From Vreelandella songnenensis (GTDB taxonomy: Bacteria > Pseudomonadota > Gammaproteobacteria > Pseudomonadales > Halomonadaceae): a stretch of 64,000 nucleotides of DNA. Location: the NCBI RefSeq assembly GCF_003002925.1, contig NZ_PVTK01000008.1, positions 124,001-188,000 of the forward strand, written 5' to 3'. The position numbers and the translations under genes were made by a program. This document shows positions 61,964 through 64,000 of this stretch, one piece after another; within the stretch, counting starts at the first letter, position 1, and every line of letters begins with the position of its first letter. The notes under the pieces were generated by a model that was given only the letters and a program-made list of their open reading frames with translations, searched no databases and was not told the DNA's origin.

Positions 61964-63625
61964 TTACGCATCAATGCGCTTGTACTTCATCCGCTTGGGC
62001 GTATCGTTGCCGACCCGCTTTTTATGATCTTCTTCGTATTCGGTGTAGTTGCCATCGAAGAAGACCACTTCAGACTCGCCTTCAAATGCCAGGATATGCG
62101 TGGCAATCCGGTCAAGGAACCAGCGGTCGTGAGAGATCACCACCGCGCAGCCGGGGAATGCCAGCAGGGCTTCTTCCAGTGCGCGCAGGGTTTCAATATC
62201 CAGGTCATTCGAGGGCTCATCCAGCAGCAGTACGTTAGCCCCCTGCTTGAGGGTCTGGGCAAGCTGCAAACGCCCGCGCTCACCGCCAGACAGCTCATCC
62301 AGGCGTTTCTGCTGGTCGTTACCCTTGAAGTTGAAGCGACCTACGTAGGCACGCGAAGAGACTTCGTAGCCGTTGATATTGAGAATATCCTGCTCGCCGG
62401 ACACCGCCTGCCATACGGTCTGCTTGTCATCCAGCGCATCACGCAACTGCTCGACGTAGGCGATATCCACGGTATCACCGATGACCACGCTGCCTTCATC
62501 GGGCTGTTCCTTACCCGTGACCAGCTTGAACAGCGTTGATTTACCCGCCCCGTTACCGCCCACGATACCGACAATTGCACCTTGCGGAATGGTGAAGGAG
62601 AGGTCCTGATAAAGCAGCTTGTCGTCAAAGCGCTTGGTGACGTTGTGGAATTCAATCACCTTGTCGCCCAGACGCGGACCAGGCGGAATGTAGATCTCGT
62701 TGGTCTCGTTACGCTTCTGGAAGTCACCGGACTGCATTTCTTCAAAGCGGTTAAGGCGCGCCTTGCTCTTGGCCTGACGGCCTTTGGCGTTGCTGCGTAC
62801 CCACTCAAGCTCCTGCTTGATGGCCTTTTGACGCGAGGCTTCCTGCTTGGCTTCCTGAGTCAGGCGCTGCTCTTTCTGCTCCAGCCACTGGGAGTAGTTG
62901 CCTTCAAAGGGAATGCCCTGGCCGCGGTCAAGTTCCAGAATCCAGCCTGCCACGTTATCCAGGAAGTAACGGTCGTGAGTAATGGCGACCACGGTGCCGT
63001 TATAGTCATGCAAAAAGCGCTCAAGCCAGGCCACCGACTCAGCGTCCAGGTGGTTGGTAGGCTCATCGAGCAGCAGCATGTCCGGGCTTGAAAGAAGTAA
63101 CCGGCAAAGCGCTACACGGCGGCGCTCGCCTCCGGAAAGGTTGCCAACCTTGGCATCCCACGGTGGCAGGCGCAGCGCTTCAGCCGCTACTTCAAGCTTG
63201 CGCTCGAGGTTATGCGCATCGGCAGCTTCGATAATGTTCTCAAGGCGGGCCTGCTCGCTGGCCAGGGCATCGAAGTCGGCATCGGGCTCGGCGTAAGCGG
63301 CGTAAACCGCGTCCAGCTTCTCCTGGGCTTCCTTGATAGCGCCCAGTGCCTCTTCGACGGTATCGCGAACGTTTTTCTCGTCGTCGAGCTGCGGCTCCTG
63401 GGGAAGGTAACCCACGTTGATACCCGGCATCGGACGAGCTTCACCTTCAAACTCTTTATCGACACCGGCCATGATACGCAGCAGTGTGGATTTACCGGCC
63501 CCGTTCAGACCCAGCACGCCAATCTTGGCGCCCGGGAAAAACGAAAGCGAGATATCCTTGAGAATTTGTTTCTTGGGCGGCACAACTTTGCCAACCCGAT
63601 TCATGGTGAATACGTATTGCGCCAT
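61964..63625 (-). CDS. ettA: Energy-dependent translational throttle protein EttA
   Basis: A 553-aa ABC-F protein with two ATPase domains. Walker A motifs are GLNGAGKST and GGNGAGKST, with signatures LSGGERRRVALC and LSGGERGRLQLA, and an Arm/linker between them. It binds the ribosomal E site and restrains translation at low ATP. MAQYVFTMNRVGKVVPPKK is typical of EttA. It is monocistronic with a shared terminator. Confidence 0.96.
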   Translation of the reverse strand: MAQYVFTMNRVGKVVPPKKQILKDISLSFFPGAKIGVLGLNGAGKSTLLRIMAGVDKEFEGEARPMPGINVGYLPQEPQLDDEKNVRDTVEEALGAIKEAQEKLDAVYAAYAEPDADFDALASEQARLENIIEAADAHNLERKLEVAAEALRLPPWDAKVGNLSGGERRRVALCRLLLSSPDMLLLDEPTNHLDAESVAWLERFLHDYNGTVVAITHDRYFLDNVAGWILELDRGQGIPFEGNYSQWLEQKEQRLTQEAKQEASRQKAIKQELEWVRSNAKGRQAKSKARLNRFEEMQSGDFQKRNETNEIYIPPGPRLGDKVIEFHNVTKRFDDKLLYQDLSFTIPQGAIVGIVGGNGAGKSTLFKLVTGKEQPDEGSVVIGDTVDIAYVEQLRDALDDKQTVWQAVSGEQDILNINGYEVSSRAYVGRFNFKGNDQQKRLDELSGGERGRLQLAQTLKQGANVLLLDEPSNDLDIETLRALEEALLAFPGCAVVISHDRWFLDRIATHILAFEGESEVVFFDGNYTEYEEDHKKRVGNDTPKRMKYKRIDA

Positions 63626-63742
63626 GGAAATCCGTTAGGTTGATGAATAACGACAGCAGTGTGCTGGAGTAGGGCTCAAATGATAGTGCGCTACGCCTGG
63701 AAAGGCCAGAAGGGGAGAGCCAAGCGTTGCAGCCCCTGCATA

Positions 63743-63762
63743 AAACATGCAAGGGCATGTTT
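63743..63762. other. Hairpin between ettA and the right-edge gene
   Basis: AAACATGC-AAGG-GCATGTTT, a perfect 8-bp stem that could be extended by CCCCT/AGGGG pairing with a bulge. No T run; role unclear. Confidence 0.45.
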
Positions 63763-63854
63763 AGGGGTAATAGCTCAATTACAGGAATTCAAGTCGCGAG
63801 AGGCAGACAAGTTCGCTGCCCCCTTTAAACTGAGTGCGCAATCAGAGTGTCGGG

Positions 63855-64000
63855 TCAAGCGTCCCAGTCATCTTCGATGTCACGCTGAAGGCGCCGCTCT
63901 TCAAGCCAGGCTTCTACCTGACGTCGAGCGCGCAGCGTATCGGCCTTGCTGGGTTTGTGCTTGCCAAACTGATCATCATTGACAGCGTCGAGGTTTTCGA
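63855..64000 (-). CDS. C-terminal part of a PA3496-like small protein, truncated by window edge
   Basis: The last 48 codons of a minus-strand gene whose 5' end lies beyond the window. It reads ENLDAVNDDQFGKHKPSKAD, then TLRARRQVEAWLEERRL and ends DIEDDWDA. The charged helix RRQVEAWLEERRLQRDIED resembles the short PA3496-type proteins said to affect envelope integrity. The evidence is limited to this tail, so the family is tentative. Confidence 0.6.
   Translation of the reverse strand, partial: ENLDAVNDDQFGKHKPSKADTLRARRQVEAWLEERRLQRDIEDDWDA

Overview
The window looks like chromosome from a moderately halophilic gammaproteobacterium of the Halomonas group. This is an inference from gene content and order, not from a marker gene. 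The clues are GC-rich coding sequence, a seven-gene Mrp Na+/H+ antiporter operon, a PhaR-type polyhydroxyalkanoate regulator, a high-potential iron-sulfur protein, a Na+:amino acid symporter and gammaproteobacterial synteny blocks (rnr-rlmB, rpsF-rpsR-DUF2232-rplI-dnaB, prkA-yeaH-spoVR). I see no phage, insertion sequence, integron or CRISPR array.

Layout. 1-715 is a non-coding tandem array of a 203-bp unit, just upstream of chrA. 2.0-4.2 kb holds a small HTH protein and purE-purK. 4.3-6.7 kb has a membrane PAS-GGDEF protein facing a TraX-family protein. 6.9-11.2 kb is a minus-strand basic amino acid ABC importer with astE, suggesting arginine/ornithine uptake and catabolism. 11.4-15.4 kb carries a hemerythrin protein, wrbA, a divergent dmlA/dmlR pair and yjbQ. 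15.5-18.4 kb has a membrane-anchored glycosyltransferase fused to a metallophosphoesterase-like domain without metal ligands, then a TVP38 protein. 18.6-27.7 kb contains scattered metabolic genes: AGCS symporter, azoR, an alkyltransferase-like gene, a GNAT-nitrilase fusion, an EamA transporter, fadH, ltaE and an IalB-like protein. 28.0-32.9 kb is the prkA-yeaH-spoVR stress operon, followed by a HiPIP, a stand-alone RAM domain and a secreted-type nuclease.

34.9-35.2 kb has three tandem tRNA-Leu(CAG) genes, divergent from rnr-rlmB. The ribosomal S6/S18/L9 operon and dnaB follow. 43.3-46.5 kb is a light/redox cluster: an FeS-type bacterial photolyase and a DCC protein, divergent from hemH across a short promoter containing an inverted repeat. 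The mnhABCDEFG operon (46.8-52.7 kb) follows a structured leader. A DASH-type cryptochrome, mltB, a retropepsin-like protease, rsmE, phaR, purD, a thioesterase, prkB, a HIT protein, a Coq7 homologue, a DUF1328 peptide and ettA complete the window. A 5'-truncated gene runs off the right edge.

The strongest leads are the Coq7 homologue that has lost four of six diiron ligands; the pseudo-phosphoesterase/GT4 fusion; the 203-bp array with an apparent A-B-A-B order; the 16-bp repeats before ltaE that put an ATG in each frame; the Mrp leader; and the inverted repeats upstream of the two photolyase-family genes.
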